54,799 nucleotides of DNA, taken from Azoarcus indigens. GTDB lineage: Bacteria > Pseudomonadota > Gammaproteobacteria > Burkholderiales > Rhodocyclaceae. The stretch spans positions 1 through 54,799 of the forward strand of contig NZ_SNVV01000031.1 in the NCBI RefSeq assembly GCF_004361735.1, in the 5' to 3' direction. Positions 1 through 10,634 of this stretch are shown here, piece after piece. The notes under the pieces were generated by a model. That model was given only the letters and a program-made list of their open reading frames with translations. It ran no database searches and had not been told where the DNA came from. Position 1 is the first letter of the stretch, and every line of letters begins with the position of its first letter. Made by a program: the position numbers and the translations under genes.

Positions 1-132
1 TTGCTCCTGAGATGAATCGACGACGTGGCCTTCCCAGAAGACCACGCCCAACATAGCATCGCGCATGACGGGGAAGAGGAAGGGGATCGGTTTGTCTGGC
101 GACTGCCAATCTACCAACCTCCGAACCGTCAA
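1..132 (-). CDS. possible partial ORF running off the left edge
   Basis: A minus-strand reading frame of 44 codons stays open from a TTG at 132 to the window edge, with GGGGGAAG about 6 nt before the TTG. The translation has ordinary residue composition (for example FLFPVMRDAMLGVVFWEG) and does not read like a GC-rich shadow frame. I do not recognise the family. The frame is short, starts with a weak codon and overlaps an open plus-strand frame, so it may be spurious or a remnant. Confidence 0.2.
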   Translation of the reverse strand, partial: MTVRRLVDWQSPDKPIPFLFPVMRDAMLGVVFWEGHVVDSSQEQ

Positions 133-227
133 CCACTACTTCCCCCAGATTGCGCGAAGAACCTTTTTCTTTGGTGCGCCGCTTCACCCTTGCGCGCCGC
201 AATCTCCCGCCTGCCCTCTCGCCGGGT

Positions 228-2402
<2,175 letters not shown>

Positions 2403-2509
2403 GAGGAGCAAGGAGATGTTTGCTTGTTCTTATATTTATCAGTCAGTTACCGCTCTTTTGTGAGATTAAGCTGCACGAAAGGGCGGTAAGCACTTGCCGG
2501 GAAAAACGG

Positions 2510-2720
2510 CGCCAGGCTTGTCCACAAAAGCTGTGGATAACTTTGTGGGAAAGCTGGGTGAATCGCCGCCAACCCGGTGTGGCATAAGCGTTTCTGTCAC
2601 TTTGCCTTAACATTGCGCAAAGTTTTTATCTTTAAAAATCAAATATCTACAAAATCATGTGCATAACGCACCAGCTTCGTGCGTCAGACCCGCCAAGAAC
2701 GCCTGGATGTGTATAAGTCA
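2510..2720. other. oriC: candidate chromosomal replication origin (DnaA-box cluster with AT-rich patch)
   Basis: Within the non-coding gap between hemE and priA three 9-mers match TTATNCACA on the minus strand: 2532-2540 (TTATCCACA), 2658-2666 (TTATGCACA) and 2708-2716 (TTATACACA). A fourth near-match, TTGTCCACA, is on the plus strand at 2518-2526, so two boxes face each other across 5 bp. Between them, about 2598-2656 is strikingly AT-rich for this genome (runs such as AGTTTTTATCTTTAAAAATC), as expected for an unwinding element. DnaA-box clusters with an AT-rich element define bacterial origins. That this is the working oriC is inference: it is 25 kb from dnaA, and the region upstream of dnaA also carries one perfect box. 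Confidence 0.6.
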
Positions 2721-2784
2721 AGCCCGATCGGTATTATTTTTTGCTTGACAGAGGCGGCGAGGCCGCCCCTTTTCCGAGATGCGC

Positions 2785-3855
2785 TCAAGCGCCCTGACGG
2801 ATCAAGCGGCTGTGCTGATGCACCGTATCCACCAGCACTTCCACATGGTCCGGCGGGGTGAACTGGGAGATGCCGTGGCCGAGGTTGAAGACGTGGCCGG
2901 CGTGCGGACCATAGGAATCCAGCACGCGGCGGGCTTCGTCGGCGACGACGTCCGGCGGCGCGAACAGGATGTTGGGGTCCAGGTTGCCCTGCAGCGCCAC
3001 GCGGTCGCCCACCAGCTGGCGGGCGCGGCCGATGTCCATGGTCCAGTCCAGGCCGACGGCGTCGTAGCCGATGGCGGCGATGCGCTCCAGCCACAGGCCG
3101 CCACCCTTGGTGAACACGATGCTGGGCACGCGGCGGCCTTCGCGCTCGCGGATCAAGCCTGCATTCACCCGCTCCAGGTAGCGCAGCGAGAACTCGCGAT
3201 AGGCGGCCTCGGACAGTACGCCGCCCCAGGAGTCGAACACCATGACGGCCTGGGCGCCGGCTTCGATCTGGGCGTTGAGGTAGGCGACCACCGCGTCGGC
3301 GGTCACGCCGAGGATGTGGTGCATCAGGTCCGGCCGGCTGTAGGCCAGGGTCTTGACCTTGCGGTAGTCGTCGGAAGAGCCGCCTTCCACCATGTAGCAG
3401 GCCAGCGTCCACGGGCTGCCGGAAAAGCCGATCAGCGGCACGCTGCCGTCAAGGGCGCTGCGGATTTCGGCGACGGCGTCCATCACATACTGCAGCTCGG
3501 CATGCGGATCCGGCACGGCCAGATTGCGGATCTCCCATTCGTCGCGCAGCGGGCGCTCGAAGCGCGGGCCTTCGCCTTCGGCGAAGTACAGGCCCAGGCC
3601 CATGGCGTCCGGCACGGTGAGGATGTCGGAGAACAGGATGGCGGCATCCAGATCGTAGCGGGCCAGCGGCTGCAGGGTGACTTCGCAGGCCATCGCCGGG
3701 CTCTTGCACAGCTGCAGGAAGCTTCCGGCGCGCTTGCGGGTTTCGCAGTACTCCGGCAGGTAGCGGCCGGCCTGGCGCATCAGCCAGACGGGGGTGTAGT
3801 CGGTGGGCTGGCGCAGCAGGGCGCGCAGGAAGGTGTCGTTCTGAAGGCGGCTCAC
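2785..3855 (-). CDS. hemE: uroporphyrinogen decarboxylase
   Basis: HemE decarboxylates the four acetate side chains of uroporphyrinogen III to give coproporphyrinogen III in heme synthesis. The protein of about 356 residues has the family hallmarks: [15 protein letters not shown] near the N-terminus, [29 protein letters not shown], and the C-terminal LGHGI with [10 protein letters not shown]. The chosen start is GTG at 3855 because AAGGA lies about 6 nt upstream and the protein then begins at [12 protein letters not shown], as in relatives. A longer frame to 3930 adds 25 atypical residues. It is convergent with nothing and is followed by the DnaA-box gap and priA. Confidence 0.96.
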   Translation of the reverse strand: MSRLQNDTFLRALLRQPTDYTPVWLMRQAGRYLPEYCETRKRAGSFLQLCKSPAMACEVTLQPLARYDLDAAILFSDILTVPDAMGLGLYFAEGEGPRFERPLRDEWEIRNLAVPDPHAELQYVMDAVAEIRSALDGSVPLIGFSGSPWTLACYMVEGGSSDDYRKVKTLAYSRPDLMHHILGVTADAVVAYLNAQIEAGAQAVMVFDSWGGVLSEAAYREFSLRYLERVNAGLIREREGRRVPSIVFTKGGGLWLERIAAIGYDAVGLDWTMDIGRARQLVGDRVALQGNLDPNILFAPPDVVADEARRVLDSYGPHAGHVFNLGHGISQFTPPDHVEVLVDTVHQHSRLIRQGA

Positions 3856-3951
3856 GTCGAGTCCTTTTAGGCCGTACCGGAAAAGGGGGATTATCGCCTG
3901 CCCCGGCCGCCCGGGCGAGGACAAGCGCAAAAGCGGGGCCGGCCGCCCGCC

Positions 3952-5424
3952 TCAGCGCCGCCAGAAGGTCGGCGTCATCACCACCAGCAGGGTGAAGATC
4001 TCCAGCCGGCCGAGGATCATGGTGAAGGACAGCAGCCAGGTCTGGAAAGCGGTCATGGACTGGTAATTGAAGGCTGGGCCGACCGCATCCAGGCCGGGGC
4101 CGGTGTTGTTGAGGCAGGCGACCACCGCCGAGAAGGCGGTGATGAGCTCCAGCCCGGTGGCGGACAGGATCAGCGTCAGGGTGACGATGCTGACCATGTA
4201 CATGAAGCTGAAGCCGAGCACCGCGTGCAGCACGCTCTCCGACACCGGCTGCCGGCCCAGCCGCACCGGCCGCACCGCGTTGGGGTGCAGGGAGCGCACG
4301 ATCTCGCGCAGCACCTGCTTGTACAGGATGATGGCGCGCATCATCTTGATGCCGCCGCCAGCGGAGCCGGAGCAGGCGATGAAGCTACCGAGGAAGAGGA
4401 TCCACAGCTGGGCGAACATCGGCCACTGGGTGTAGTCATAGGTCGCCAGGCCGAGCGAGGTGGAGATGGAGACCACGTGGAAAGCAACGTAGCGCAGCGT
4501 GGTGGCGAGGTCGGTGTGGGCACCGTAGTTGTACAGGTAGAGCGTGAGCATGGCGATGCTGAAAGCGAGCACGCCGAAGAAGAAGGGAATCTCCGGGTCG
4601 TACAGGTAGGGCTTCAGGCTGCGCCGCGACAGGGCCATGTAGTGGGTGGCGAAGTTCAGCGCCGAGGCGAGGGCGAAGACGATGGCCACCATCTCCACGT
4701 TGAAGTTGTGGAAGTAGCCCAGGGATTCGTCCTTGTTGGAGAAGCCGCCCAGGCCGGTGATGGAGAAGGCGTGGATTACCGCGTCCCACGGCGATAGGCC
4801 AGCGAGCCATAGGCTGAAGCCGCAGCCCAGGGTGAGCAGGCTATAGGTGAGCCACAACCCCTTGGCGGTTTCGGTGATGCGCGGGGTGAGGCTGGTCTCC
4901 TTCATCGGCGTCGGCACTTCCGCCTTGAACAACTGGCGGCCGCCGATGCCCAGCAGCGGCAGGATGGCCACCACCAGCACCAGCACGCCCATGCCGCCTA
5001 TCCAGTGCATGAAGGTGCGCCACAGGTTGATGGAGGTGGGCAGCGCATCCAGCCCGGTGAGCACGGTGCCGCCAGTGGCGGTGAGGCCGGAGGTGGCCTC
5101 GAAATAGGCTTCGGTGAAGCTCAGCTCAGGCAGGTAGGCGAGCAGCGGCAGCGCGCCGAACACCGGCAGCACCACCCAGGCGGCGGCCACCAGCAGGAAG
5201 CCGTCGTGCACCCGCAGGTCGCGCCGCGGGCTGCGGGTGAAGGACCACAGCAACAGGCCGCTGACGAAGGTGACCAGGATGGCCTGGTCGTAGGCCAGCG
5301 CGGCGCCATCGTCCAGCCAGGCGGACACCGCCAGCGGGAACAGCATCAGCAGGCCGAAGATCATCACGATCATGCCGAGAGCGTTGAGCGCGGGAGCGTA
5401 GGGGCGCAGGGGCGAATACGGCAT
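3952..5424 (-). CDS. trkH: Trk-type potassium uptake transmembrane subunit
   Basis: This 490-residue membrane protein is the K+-translocating subunit of the Trk system. The four P-loop/selectivity-filter segments can be read as TSGLTATGG, SITGLGGFSN, CSGSAGGGIK and NNTGPGLD, each with a filter glycine, between long hydrophobic helices. The protein starts at the ATG at 5424 and ends WRR. It lies 11 nt downstream of trkA on the same strand, so the regulator and channel subunits are probably co-transcribed. Length matches TrkH (about 480 residues). Confidence 0.95.
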   Translation of the reverse strand: MPYSPLRPYAPALNALGMIVMIFGLLMLFPLAVSAWLDDGAALAYDQAILVTFVSGLLLWSFTRSPRRDLRVHDGFLLVAAAWVVLPVFGALPLLAYLPELSFTEAYFEATSGLTATGGTVLTGLDALPTSINLWRTFMHWIGGMGVLVLVVAILPLLGIGGRQLFKAEVPTPMKETSLTPRITETAKGLWLTYSLLTLGCGFSLWLAGLSPWDAVIHAFSITGLGGFSNKDESLGYFHNFNVEMVAIVFALASALNFATHYMALSRRSLKPYLYDPEIPFFFGVLAFSIAMLTLYLYNYGAHTDLATTLRYVAFHVVSISTSLGLATYDYTQWPMFAQLWILFLGSFIACSGSAGGGIKMMRAIILYKQVLREIVRSLHPNAVRPVRLGRQPVSESVLHAVLGFSFMYMVSIVTLTLILSATGLELITAFSAVVACLNNTGPGLDAVGPAFNYQSMTAFQTWLLSFTMILGRLEIFTLLVVMTPTFWRR

Positions 5425-5435
5425 CGGGCGTGGCG

Positions 5436-6839
5436 TCAGAGGAAGGTGAAGCCGACCTGGAACAGCTTCTCCACCTTGCGTACCAGCTGCTTGTGGGTAC
5501 AGAAGATGATGACGTGGTCGCCCTGCTCGACCAAGGTGTCGTGGTGCGGAATGATGACCGCGCGGCGTATCACCTTGCCGTCGCCGCGCTTCTCGTCGCG
5601 GACCAGGGCGCCGATGCTGGCGCCCTTGGGCAGCGGTATCTCCTCGATGCGGCGGCCGACCACCTTGGAATCCCGGGAATTGCCGTGGGCGATGATCTCC
5701 AGCGCCTCGGCCGCGCCGCGGCGCAGGCTGTGCACCGCCACCACGTCGCCACGGCGCACATGGGCGAGCAGCGAGCCGATGGAGGTGTGGGCCGGCGAGA
5801 TGGCGATGTCGATCGGCCCGCCCTGCACCAGGTCCACGTAGCTCTTGCGGTTGATCAGCGCCAGCGTGCGGCGCGCGCCCATGCGCTTGGCCAGCGAGGC
5901 GGACATGATGTTGTCTTCGTCGTCGTTGGTCAGCGCAACGAAGAGGTCCATCTCGTCGATGCCCTCGTTCTCCAGCAGCTTCTCGTCGGTGGTGTCGCCG
6001 CGCAACACCAGCGTCTTCGGCAGCTGGGAGGCGAGCGACTCGGCGCGGCGGGCGTCCACCTCGAGGATCTTGACGATGTAGTCCTGCTCAATGGAGCGGG
6101 CGAGGCGGCAGCCGATGTTGCCGCCGCCGGCGATCAGCACCCGGCGCATCGGCCGGTCGGTGCGGCGCAGCTCGCGCATCACTTGGCGGATGTGCACCGT
6201 GGCGGCGAGGCAGAACACCTCGTCGCCCGGCACGATCACCGTGTCGCCCTCCGGCAGGATGGGCTCGCCGTTGCGGTAGATGGCGGCAATGCGCACCTCC
6301 ACGTTGGGCAGGTGGAAGCGCAGCGCCTTCAGCGGATGCCCCACCAGCGGCCCGCCCTCGAAGGCGCGCACGCCGATCAGGCTCACCACGCCGTCGGCGA
6401 AGTCCAGCACCTGCAGCGCCTCCGGGAAAGCGATGAGGCGTTTGATGTAGTCGGTGACGATCTGCTCCGGGCAGATCGAGAAGTCGACGGCGAAGTTTTC
6501 GTCGTTCAGCAGTTCCGGGTGATCCACGTAGTCGGTGGAGCGCAGCCGGGCGATGCGCGTGGGCAGGTTGAACAGCGTGCGGGCGATGCGGCAGGCGCAC
6601 AGATTGGTCTGGTCGGACTGCGTCACCGCGATCAGCAGATCGGCATCATCGGCGCCCGCCTCGCGCAGCACCGAGGGCGAAGCCGCGTTGCCGAACACGG
6701 TGCGCACCTCCAGCCGTTCCCGCAGGTTCGCAAGCTGGTCCGGATTGGTGTCCACCAGCGTGATGTCGTTCTCTTCCGACACCAGGTTTTCGGCCACCGA
6801 GGCGCCGACCTGCCCGGCGCCGAGGATGATGATTTTCAC
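5436..6839 (-). CDS. trkA: Trk system NAD-binding regulatory subunit
   Basis: TrkA is the cytoplasmic gating subunit that binds nucleotide and TrkH. The protein of 467 residues has two RCK modules. The first begins KIIILGAGQVGASVAEN with the acidic residue of the Rossmann fold in ITLVDTN; the second begins RVLIAGGGNIG. Each is followed by a TrkA-C domain. I start at GTG 6839 because the mature family begins directly at (M)KIIILGAG; an in-frame ATG at 6860 adds seven residues. The gene immediately upstream is T6SS debris, not ntrX as is usual for this operon in betaproteobacteria, so its promoter context has been changed. Confidence 0.95.
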   Translation of the reverse strand: MKIIILGAGQVGASVAENLVSEENDITLVDTNPDQLANLRERLEVRTVFGNAASPSVLREAGADDADLLIAVTQSDQTNLCACRIARTLFNLPTRIARLRSTDYVDHPELLNDENFAVDFSICPEQIVTDYIKRLIAFPEALQVLDFADGVVSLIGVRAFEGGPLVGHPLKALRFHLPNVEVRIAAIYRNGEPILPEGDTVIVPGDEVFCLAATVHIRQVMRELRRTDRPMRRVLIAGGGNIGCRLARSIEQDYIVKILEVDARRAESLASQLPKTLVLRGDTTDEKLLENEGIDEMDLFVALTNDDEDNIMSASLAKRMGARRTLALINRKSYVDLVQGGPIDIAISPAHTSIGSLLAHVRRGDVVAVHSLRRGAAEALEIIAHGNSRDSKVVGRRIEEIPLPKGASIGALVRDEKRGDGKVIRRAVIIPHHDTLVEQGDHVIIFCTHKQLVRKVEKLFQVGFTFL

Positions 6840-6906
6840 CGGGCGATGCCCCAGACGCATTCAGGAAGGCGGATTCTACGCGTGCGCCCTGCGCCGCGGA
6901 ACACGG

Positions 6907-7498
6907 CCGGTATACGCCCTGCTCGGCAAGCCCATCAGCCTGCGCGTGCTGCAGCCGGATGGCGGCAAGCGCTACTTCACCGGCCACGTCGCCGCCCTAC
7001 GAACTGCCGGCCAACATGACCCAGACCGGCATCAAGACGCGCTCCACCAAGGACGGCGGCACCGAGAACTTCAACGAGATCCGCTTCGAGGACAAGAAGG
7101 GCTCGGAACAGCTCTTCATCCACGCCGAGAAGAACCAGGACAGCAAGAACATCGACCACAACGAGAGCGTGACGGTCGGCAACGACCGCACCGAATCGGT
7201 GGGCAACAACGAAACGATCAATATCGGTACCAACCGCAATGAGTCGGTGGAGAAGAACGAAACGATCTCCATCGGCGCCAACCGCAGCGAGTCTGTCGGC
7301 GGGAACGAGACGGTCACGGTCGGGCAGGATCGCAGCGTCACGATAGGCAACAATGACGCGCTCGATCTCGGCCCCTTCCTCGCGGCCCTTGCCGCCCACG
7401 CCCTGGCCGGCGGCTATCGGCCCAGCCCCTGCCTGGTCTATGCTTCTTCAGACCTTGGCGACCGTGCCGCACTCCTGCTCAATACTCCCGCAGGCTGA
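6907..7498 (+). pseudogene. vgrG remnant (type VI secretion spike protein), internally deleted and frameshifted
   Basis: Two pieces of a VgrG protein are joined here in different frames. The first, from about 6907 to 6996, reads LLGKPISLRVLQPDGG then RYFTGHV, which belongs near the N-terminus of VgrG. From about 6996 another frame reads YELPANMTQTGIKTRST, NFNEIRFEDKKGSEQLFIHAEKN, which is the start of the C-terminal gp5-like needle, and continues into degenerate repeats (NESVTVGNDR, ETINIGTNR, ETISIGANR, ETVTVGQDR). Several hundred residues between these pieces are missing. After about 7352 (NNDALDLG) the sequence no longer resembles VgrG, though the frame stays open to 7498. A non-functional relic is the simplest reading. 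Confidence 0.8.
7150..7352 (+). repeat. gp5-like needle repeats inside the vgrG remnant
   Basis: Coding repeats of about 14 codons (two heptads) recur here: NESVTVGNDRTESVGN, NETINIGTNRNESVEK, NETISIGANRSESVGG, NETVTVGQDR. In gp5/VgrG C-termini such repeats build the triple beta-helix needle. The DNA similarity follows from the protein repeat and is not a CRISPR or satellite. Confidence 0.75.
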
Positions 7499-7513
7499 CC
7501 CCCGGAGTTCCTC

Positions 7514-7700
7514 ATGCCATGCATCCATAACATCCAGGGTTTCGCGCACAAGAGCAGTGGCGGGATGAGCATGGTCTTCCCCGACGTCTGCAATACCCCC
7601 TCGCCGGGCGGCCCCATCCCCATTCCCTACCCCAACATCGGCAAGTCGTCCGACAGGGCAGCGAAAACGGCGTCCATCCGCCCGGCTCGTACGCCGTCGG
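7514..7700 (+). pseudogene. PAAR-like DUF4150 fragment
   Basis: An ATG at 7514 opens a frame whose first 47 residues match PAAR-like DUF4150 proteins: FPDVCNTPSPGGPIPIPYPNIG followed by KSSD. In T6SS loci such proteins cap the VgrG spike and carry or adapt effectors. After about 7663 the frame turns into arginine/serine-rich low-quality sequence (stop near 7930), while another frame that reads like protein takes over. The fragment is therefore truncated, probably fused out of frame with the downstream ORF. It sits 16 nt after the vgrG remnant. Confidence 0.65.
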
Positions 7701-7716
7701 TGGCGGCCGGGGCGGC

Positions 7717-8427
7717 TTGCGTGTCTGGAGCACCGCTGACGAAGCGGATGAGGAAGACGAGGATCTGCCCGAGAACTCGGCGGATGCGGATACTTCCGCC
7801 TATCTCACCAGCGAGCCCGGCAGCATCACCGCAAGCACGCCAAAGTGGCGGTACGTCGAACAAGCCATGCTGCTCGCACCTGGGCAGTTCCACGACCATC
7901 ATGCCGATTACAGCCGGGAGGTCCAGCTGAAGCTCGACGCGGTCGCAGCCAATCTGGCGAGGCAGTACAGGGCGCGAGAGAAACTCAGCAGCCCCTGCCC
8001 GAAATGTCTCAAGACCCGCCAGAAATGGGCTGAAAAGGGTTATCCGCCACCAGCCGACCTCGTCGCCCGACTCGACGGACTGTCCAGCCGCTTCCGCCAG
8101 TACGTCAATGGCTCGGCCTGGGCATGGAACCTCTACACGTCCAAGTGGTGCAAGGCCTATATGCAGGCGCGCGCGCCCTGCCGCTGCCTGTGCCTGGAAG
8201 GCAAACCGCTGGAAGTGGGCGACAGCGTGCTGCTACTGCCGGCGGGCGCCGCCGGCCCGGCCGGGGTCCTCGGCCGCATCGGCCCTTACCTCGAACCGCA
8301 GCCGCAAGCCGCCACGGCCACCCTGGCCTACGCGAAAGCCATCGAGAACGCCGACAGCTGGGGCTATTTCGCCCTCGACCTCGCCGGCTACCTGTCGGCG
8401 GGCCACCGCACGAAGGTGCTCTACTAG
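7717..8427 (+). CDS. T6SS-associated effector-like protein, 5' end uncertain
   Basis: The frame encodes about 236 residues from the TTG at 7717 and stays open upstream to about 7640. No convincing start or ribosome site is visible, so the gene may be truncated by the same event that cut the PAAR-like fragment. Recognisable landmarks are an acidic stretch (DEADEEDEDLPEN), a cysteine pair CPKC, an aromatic/basic segment WAWNLYTSKWCKAYM, and a C-terminal ENADSWGYFALDLAGYL. The last resembles the tail of M35-type metallo-endopeptidases (aspzincins), but no HExxH motif is visible. Its place after vgrG and a PAAR-like gene and before paired small proteins suggests an effector. That role is inference; the family is not recognised. 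Confidence 0.45.
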   Translation: MRVWSTADEADEEDEDLPENSADADTSAYLTSEPGSITASTPKWRYVEQAMLLAPGQFHDHHADYSREVQLKLDAVAANLARQYRAREKLSSPCPKCLKTRQKWAEKGYPPPADLVARLDGLSSRFRQYVNGSAWAWNLYTSKWCKAYMQARAPCRCLCLEGKPLEVGDSVLLLPAGAAGPAGVLGRIGPYLEPQPQAATATLAYAKAIENADSWGYFALDLAGYLSAGHRTKVLY

Positions 8428-8451
8428 CCGCCGCCCAAGGACGAACCCACC

Positions 8452-8811
8452 ATGACAGACGACGATTTCGCCCCGCCCGCTCCCAAGCGCACCGGCCCAC
8501 TCGAGGTGGACGCGGTGACGCTGGACGGCCTGCGTTTGGAGGCGGTGCATTGGGGACGCGAACGCGGCCTGGGCCAGAACGGCGGCTACATCGAAGCCTT
8601 CGACGCCGGCAGCGGCCGCGCCCTGTGGCTGTTGCAGGTGTACCGGATCAGCTACCAGGACGAACTGGACGAGGATGTGCAGGATGTCTTCATCGAAGAA
8701 CTCAAAGCCGGCCCCAAGGGCAAGCTGACGGTGACCGACGAAAACGGCCGACGCTTGATGCTCGCCCCGGCCACCCGCAGCGTGGCCACACGCAGCGTGG
8801 CCAGCCGTTGA
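8452..8811 (+). CDS. small cytosolic protein, paralogue of the next gene (candidate immunity protein)
   Basis: A 119-residue protein without signal peptide starts at ATG 8452. Its core GGYIEAFDAGSGRALWLL, then YRISYQDELDEDVQDVFI and LKAGPKGKL, is repeated with the same spacing in the gene that follows, so the two arose by duplication. The C-terminus ends in a short duplicated RSVATRSVAS. It starts 24 nt after the effector-like ORF. The family is not recognised. An immunity role against a T6SS effector is inferred from position and from the cytosolic/secreted pairing. Confidence 0.6.
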   Translation: MTDDDFAPPAPKRTGPLEVDAVTLDGLRLEAVHWGRERGLGQNGGYIEAFDAGSGRALWLLQVYRISYQDELDEDVQDVFIEELKAGPKGKLTVTDENGRRLMLAPATRSVATRSVASR

Positions 8812-8819
8812 GGGCCACG

Positions 8820-9296
8820 ATGCGCACCCCTCGTCCTCCACTCATGCTCCTCGGCCTGCTCGCCATGCTGGCTGGCGGCCAGGCCGCCCTGGCCGGAATG
8901 CCAGCGGCCGACAACGCTGGCGCACCAGCAGCCAAGCGCGTCGCCCCGGCGCCGGTACGGCCGGTCACCATCGCCGGAATCCGCTACGAAGCGGCGCTCG
9001 GCACCCGCGCCCGTTCCCTCCCCCAGGAAGGGGGCTATGTTGCCGCGATCGACGCCGGAAGCGGTCAGGAGCTGTGGCTGCAGCGCATCTACGAGACGCG
9101 CTACGACCCGGCGCTGGAAGAGGACGTCCAGGATGTCTTCATCCGCCGCTTGAGAGCCGGGCCCGGGGGCAAGACGCTGGAGATCGTGGATGAGCTGGGG
9201 CGCCGCTACACGCTGGACCTCGCCACCCGCGAGCCGAGACCCTCAAGCAAGGGCAAGCAGCACGACGGCCGCCGAAGTTCCATGCAAAAGGAATAG
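8820..9296 (+). CDS. secreted paralogue of the preceding protein (candidate periplasmic immunity protein)
   Basis: The 158-residue protein starts at ATG 8820, 8 nt after the preceding stop. It opens with a clear signal peptide: basic MRTPRP, a hydrophobic run LMLLGLLAMLAG, and a likely cleavage after ALA. The mature part shares DAGSGQELWLQ, YDPALEEDVQDVFI and LRAGPGGK with the upstream cytosolic protein. A periplasmic and a cytosolic copy side by side after an effector-like ORF fits immunity to a toxin that meets both compartments, but this is inference. Confidence 0.6.
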   Translation: MRTPRPPLMLLGLLAMLAGGQAALAGMPAADNAGAPAAKRVAPAPVRPVTIAGIRYEAALGTRARSLPQEGGYVAAIDAGSGQELWLQRIYETRYDPALEEDVQDVFIRRLRAGPGGKTLEIVDELGRRYTLDLATREPRPSSKGKQHDGRRSSMQKE

Positions 9297-10014
9297 CAGG
9301 ATGAAGGGCTCATCCACCGCAGTCGGGGACTGCACCCCTCCAACCCGCTCGCCCCATCACTCCAGCGGAGAAGGGCCTTCTGCAAAGCATCAGGGACCGC
9401 CTGGCCTATTTTGGCGGGTGATTCGCCACCACCGCTCAGCGTCAAGGGAAACACCACAGCGACATGACCGGCTGGAACCAGAAATTCAAACGACTACGCC
9501 AAGCGCTGACTGAACAGCCTGGAGGCTTATCAGGATGAATGGCAACCGCTGGCGAAGCGCGGCCGCGCAATCGGATGTCCGACGAAGGCTGCGACCCGGG
9601 CCACGCCAGCCTGGACGAGTTGCGCAAGCAGGGCGGCGGCAAGGGCAAGCTGATCGGGCATGATGCGGTATCCGAAGACAAGGGCATGCTGGGCGCCGTT
9701 GGCGCCTGGACCGACAATGGCGGCCATCCTATGGATGCGCAGACCGAGATGCGCCTGGCTGCACTCAAGCTGCTGCGCCATGTCTCTCTGCTGAACGCTC
9801 CGGCAGCCGCAAGACCTGGCTGCTGTCCTTGCCGAATACCTTTCTGCAGTGGCCAAGCGACGACTTCAACGCCCCCGGGTGCATACCAGGATCGCCGCGC
9901 GTGCCCTGCTGCGGGCGGACGACGAGATCTTCCAGCGCGAGCAGAAGAAATACCTCGCCAACTCCCTCCAGCAGGCCATGAGCGGGTGGCAGCGTACCGG
10001 CATGGCGCTGGCGC
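9297..10014 (+). other. decayed accessory sequence
   Basis: No intact gene is supported here. Short protein-like pieces appear in shifting frames: ITPAEKGLLQSIRDRLAYFGG near 9355, DMTGWNQKFKRLRQALTEQ near 9463, a piece with LDELRKQGGGKGKLIGHD near 9610, and LLRADDEIFQREQKKYLANS near 9910. Stops and frame changes separate them. The stretch reads like worn remnants of the same accessory block as the T6SS genes to its left. Confidence 0.5.
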
Positions 10015-10634
10015 TTGCCGGTGTTCGACAACTTCGCCGACGGCTTAGACGCCAAGCTTGCGGCGCAGACCTACAAGGGGCCCGAGTTGGTGGCGAAGGA
10101 GGTGGCGGCCGCCTGCGGCGAGGGTAGGCGCGGGCTTGCGGTGCTGGACGCCGGCTGCGGCACCGGCTTGTGCGGGCCGCTGCGCGCCTTATGCGCGCGA
10201 ACTCACCGGCATCGACCTCTCCGGTCCGATGCTGACCCAGGCCCAGGGCCCCGGCGCCTACGACCGTCTGGTGAAGGCCGAGCTCACCCGCTGCCTGCAG
10301 GATGCCACGCTGGGCAGCTACGACCTGGTGGTGTCGCGGATACGCTGTGCTGCTTCGGCGCGCTGGAAACGGTCTGCGCCGCGGCGGCGGCGGCGCTGGC
10401 ATGGGCGGCCACCTCGTCTTCACCGTGGAAAAGATGGCGGCTGCGGCGGATGCGCCCGGCTACCGGCTGGAGCCCAGCGGCCGCTACACCCACGCCCCCG
10501 GCTATGTCAGCCGCGCCTTGCAGGCCGCCGGCTTTGCCGCGCCCGCGGTGGAGGAAGCCGTGCTGCGCACCGAGGGCGGCAAGCCGGTGACGGAGCTGCC
10601 GTACAGCGCGCGCAAAGCGGTCGCCTCACGCTGA
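10015..10634 (+). pseudogene. SAM-dependent methyltransferase with three frameshifts and no 5' end
   Basis: The sequence retains a class I methyltransferase broken across frames. It reads VFDNFADGLDAKLA, LVAKEVAAACG and the SAM loop VLDAGCGTGLCGPL in one frame to about 10190. It then reads YARELTGIDLSGPML and AELTRCLQ in a second frame to about 10338, ADTLCCFGALETV back in the first frame to about 10403, and GGHLVFTVEKM, APGYRLEPSGRYTH and VEEAVLRTEGG in a third. Intact relatives usually carry an N-terminal TPR segment, missing here. Single-base indels explain the switches. Confidence 0.8.

Noticed and set aside
2735-2775. GGCGGC-GAG-GCCGCC hairpin considered as the hemE terminator
   Set aside because: On the hemE strand the stem is followed by TCTGTCAAGC, without a T run, so intrinsic termination is doubtful.
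5430-7019. Plus-strand open frame of 529 codons
   Set aside because: Antisense to trkA; only its last part coincides with the short vgrG N-terminal piece, which is annotated separately.
7150-7352. Tandem repeats considered as a CRISPR-like or satellite array
   Set aside because: Period and divergence follow the heptad repeats of the VgrG needle protein; there are no identical repeats with unique spacers.
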